This document shows positions 61,405 to 64,000 of a DNA stretch of 64,000 bases, one piece after another. Numbering within the stretch: position 1 is the first letter of the stretch; every line of letters begins with the position of its first letter. Under the pieces are notes generated by a model. The model had not been told where the DNA came from and did no database searches. It saw only the letters and a program-made list of their open reading frames with translations. The translations under genes were made by a program, and so were the position numbers. This stretch comes from Arbacia lixula (taxonomy: Eukaryota > Echinodermata > Echinoidea > Arbacioida > Arbaciidae), in contig OZ022579.1 in the NCBI GenBank assembly GCA_963669155.1, positions 18,472,593-18,536,592 of the forward strand, read 5' to 3'.

Positions 61405-61492
<88 letters not shown>
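61260..61492. repeat. (CT)n, (AT)n and (TG)n microsatellites
   Basis: A short CT run at 61259-61273, then (AT)n from 61375, then an almost pure TG tract of about 80 bases to 61490. Confidence 0.95.
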
Positions 61493-61494
<2 letters not shown>

Positions 61495-61954
61495 TGCATT
61501 GGTATGGCGTATAGCATGTAGACTTCTGTCTATAGGCAATAAACGAAACAAACAATACAATGAATGGCATTTTATGAGACGCTTCGGTTATGATCAAATA
61601 AAAGATTGTTCGTTTCAAGTACACCCCATTCACCGCTAATGTTCATGGCTGCATGAGTATGTATTCAATTCATAATGCAGTGTTAATCAATGCGATAATG
61701 CAGGCGATCTAACAACGAACATGCATGAGCAACATTCACAGCACCAGCCCTAGCCAATGCATACTGTATACCGGTGCCATCGCACTATGACCAGATTGTT
61801 GAACCATGGACCTATCATGGATGGACTGCGCTCGGATAGACTTCCTTTGATCCATGATGACCACCGCCTCATAAAAATTCAAGACATTCAGGTGTTTTAA
61901 ACAATACGCTGTATTTCTAATGAGGCAGTGCCTTCCTCTGAATAACAAAAGAAA

Positions 61955-62320
61955 ATCTGTTTTGAGAAATATGTCAACCGTTCAGCCTTCGCTGGGAGTT
62001 CATAGCTGATCTTATTACACACACTGGGAATTAGTTTGGAGGTGAGCGAAGGGAAATTTTGATAAAATTGTAGAAAGAATTTGGTCCGTAACGTTTTCGG
62101 ACATGTCCGGACACGAAATCGACGTTGTTTCCATGGAAGGTGAAACACTCAATAAACGATTGACAAGATATTTGTAAGGAAATATGATTGCCCAATGTGC
62201 GATATTGAGGCATTTTTCTGACATGTTTTCTACAGTATTCTTGATTTATCACAAAAACGACGCAACAATATAATCTGAAATTCACAGATTCGTATCATTA
62301 TAAGATGTACTACTACTGCA
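61955..62320. repeat. Dispersed repeat D, copy 2
   Basis: Direct copy of the 56405-56785 repeat, with small indels. Confidence 0.8.
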
Positions 62321-62639
62321 CATGTACTTCAGTACATGAAGTGGTTCTGAAATCTTCTGCGCATGCAGATTGTATATTCCTCTAAATGCATCCAATATTT
62401 GTCTTGCATATTTGGCGGCGGTCATCACTGGATCAAAGAACCAAACGCGTAAAACATTCTATTGTGGTATCAATGATCGCGACTGGTATATGAATAAATT
62501 ACTCTTCGTTCCGACTCCAGTTCTAACACCTTCCTGGTTGAACATAATGGTGACGCATGCTGTTGTATGCACTCAGATTAAGGCGCCGTATAGGTGGGAG
62601 GGGGGGGGGGGCGTTGAGTCGTCTGTGAAGATAGTCAGT

Positions 62640-63060
62640 TTTAGTAAAACGTGTTTGGCAGAGGATTGGATATGAAAGGAACAAATTAGTGAACGTTTGA
62701 CAAAAATCCATCAAAGGATAACAGAGTTATGAATTTTCAAATTCTTACTTACACTCGTCACTTGCAAGCTACGCTGCTATACGTTGTGTTCGATTTTGGG
62801 GCAAATTTTCAATTTTTTTCAAAAGGATAAAAAACAAAGTTACCTGTCCGTTCGATGCATCATCAGACACAATTTTGTTTTTTACAAACACATCTCTATC
62901 TAAAAAAAAATTAAAAAACACATTTTCTTTCATCAAAAAACAGAAAAGGGCCATTCACGGAATCATACAGCACACGCCATAATGGGAGAGCAACTCGCAA
63001 GTGACTTCACAACATTGAACTTTAAAAAGATTCATAAATTTCTTATATTATTTTACGGAT
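62640..63060. mobile_element. Degraded AAAGGG-family fold-back element
   Basis: GAACGTTTGACAAAAATCCAT and CAAAGGATAACAGAGTTATG match the left inner arm of the other copies. GGAATCATACAGCACACGCC and CAAGTGACTTCACAACATTG match the right part. The outer ends are lost. Confidence 0.55.
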
Positions 63061-63284
63061 TCGAGGGAGTAGAACTGTGGTAGAGCGGGGAGCGGGGAGC
63101 GGGGGCCCAGCCTGGCCGAAGAACCGACTGGTGCGGGGAGTCAAGTGAACCCAGGGCGGTATTGGAATCATTCAATTAAAAATTAGATATTATGGGGCAG
63201 TCGTACAAATTAGTTATGAAATAAGTTCACTAGAGGAGCAAATATCGGTAATGTTTAATACACAGGCTTCGCCTGGATATTAAT

Positions 63285-63555
63285 AATGAGCAATTTTACT
63301 ACTTAGAGTGAAATGGGAATTCATTAGATAGTCGACCACATTTCAAGTTATTATCATGCAAATTCAGCTCTGAGAAGGTAGTGAAAGAACATTCCACCAT
63401 GTGCATCTGCTTCTATTGCTGTTCCGGGCACACTGTAAAATGTCTTTGCATCCATCATCCAACACAGCTTCGTGAAAAATCCCAGTCAGCAGTCCAGAAG
63501 TATTTATTCAGTGGATTGTCCAACTATGTTGTAATTGCGAACTGGTCTATTCACG
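63285..63555. repeat. Dispersed repeat C, copy 3
   Basis: Matches 45325-45640 with a short deletion after ATCATGCAAAT that removes the open frame shared by the other two copies. Confidence 0.8.
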
Positions 63556-64000
63556 AGTGATTCAGTGCCCTCTCACGTCTACACATAAAGGTATTACCCG
63601 TCTACCCCGGCATGAGTTACCATAGTTACTGCGCACATTTTGCTTGCCTTCTATATTTTCATAAAGATTGCGGCTTCAATCTTCCCGTCTCACTTCCTAC
63701 TTCCTAGTGTCAATATACTAAATGTCTGCGTTTTGAGCCAGATCCGTCCATTTCTGTTCCCTGACATAACAAATTGAATTAAAGAGCGGTAAAGGACTAG
63801 AGGGATCGTGACAATAAAAATGAATATTGTTATCTCTCTCTCATTGTTCTAACTTTATCTATCTTCATATTTTTTTCCAATCCCCCTTTCGGAACCCACC
63901 CTTCTCGCATTGCATTGTATCTTCATATTTCTTCGCTTTTTCCTCCCCCCCCCCCTCCCCTTCCCATCTCTTTCTCTCACCATGCTCGCACACTCTCATG
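63556..64000. other. No gene recognised
   Basis: AT-rich, ending in a CT/C-rich patch (63930-63980). No exon seen. Confidence 0.45.

Overview
This is eukaryotic, intron-rich, AT-rich animal DNA crowded with repeats. The protein families, the abundance of fold-back elements and the microsatellites suggest a marine invertebrate deuterostome such as an echinoderm, hemichordate or lancelet. I cannot fix the species from sequence alone. Nearly all long open frames here are chance translations of microsatellites or transposable elements. I assembled the genes below by hand from splice sites, reading phase and family similarity.

Four protein genes can be supported. (1) 11908-14684, plus strand: a complete five-exon gene for RNA polymerase III subunit RPC8 (POLR3H), 205 residues. 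(2) 18836-23720, plus strand: a five-exon gene for a RING plus TRAF-type zinc-finger ubiquitin ligase of about 287 residues. It ends in a basic patch and a SUMO-interaction-like motif, and one exon junction is out of frame by one base. (3) 31453-32314, minus strand: a two-exon gene for a 113-residue secreted, six-cysteine, probably GPI-anchored protein with three nine-residue repeats. I do not recognise it. (4) 48272-56029, minus strand: the last seven phase-compatible exons (418 residues) of a coiled-coil protein with a low-complexity tail. Its 5' part probably lies beyond the window or was not recognised. These genes show no evident functional link.

The rest is mostly transposable-element debris. 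It includes several families of fold-back/MITE elements (1545-1828, 10771-11232, 11378-11840, 14083-14252, two copies in introns of the RING gene, 26608-27079, 32779-33423, 49352-49729, 55177-55633, 57673-57995). A very large palindrome (about 36133-40138) is split by a 2.1 kb insertion with TG...CA ends. A family rich in the palindrome GGGCCCATATGGGCC occupies 33544-36088 and 58052-60202, the latter nested inside another MITE. A tRNA-derived SINE lies against exon 4 of the Pol III subunit gene. Long microsatellites, notably CT/GA, GAA, CCA and TG, are concentrated in the introns and 3' region of the coiled-coil gene.

I saw no CRISPR array, operon, rRNA or convincing free-standing tRNA gene. 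I found no intact transposase or reverse transcriptase. I found no multi-gene system; the candidates most worth follow-up are the GPI-anchored repeat protein, the RING/SIM ligase and a 144-bp tandem repeat just behind the Pol III subunit gene.
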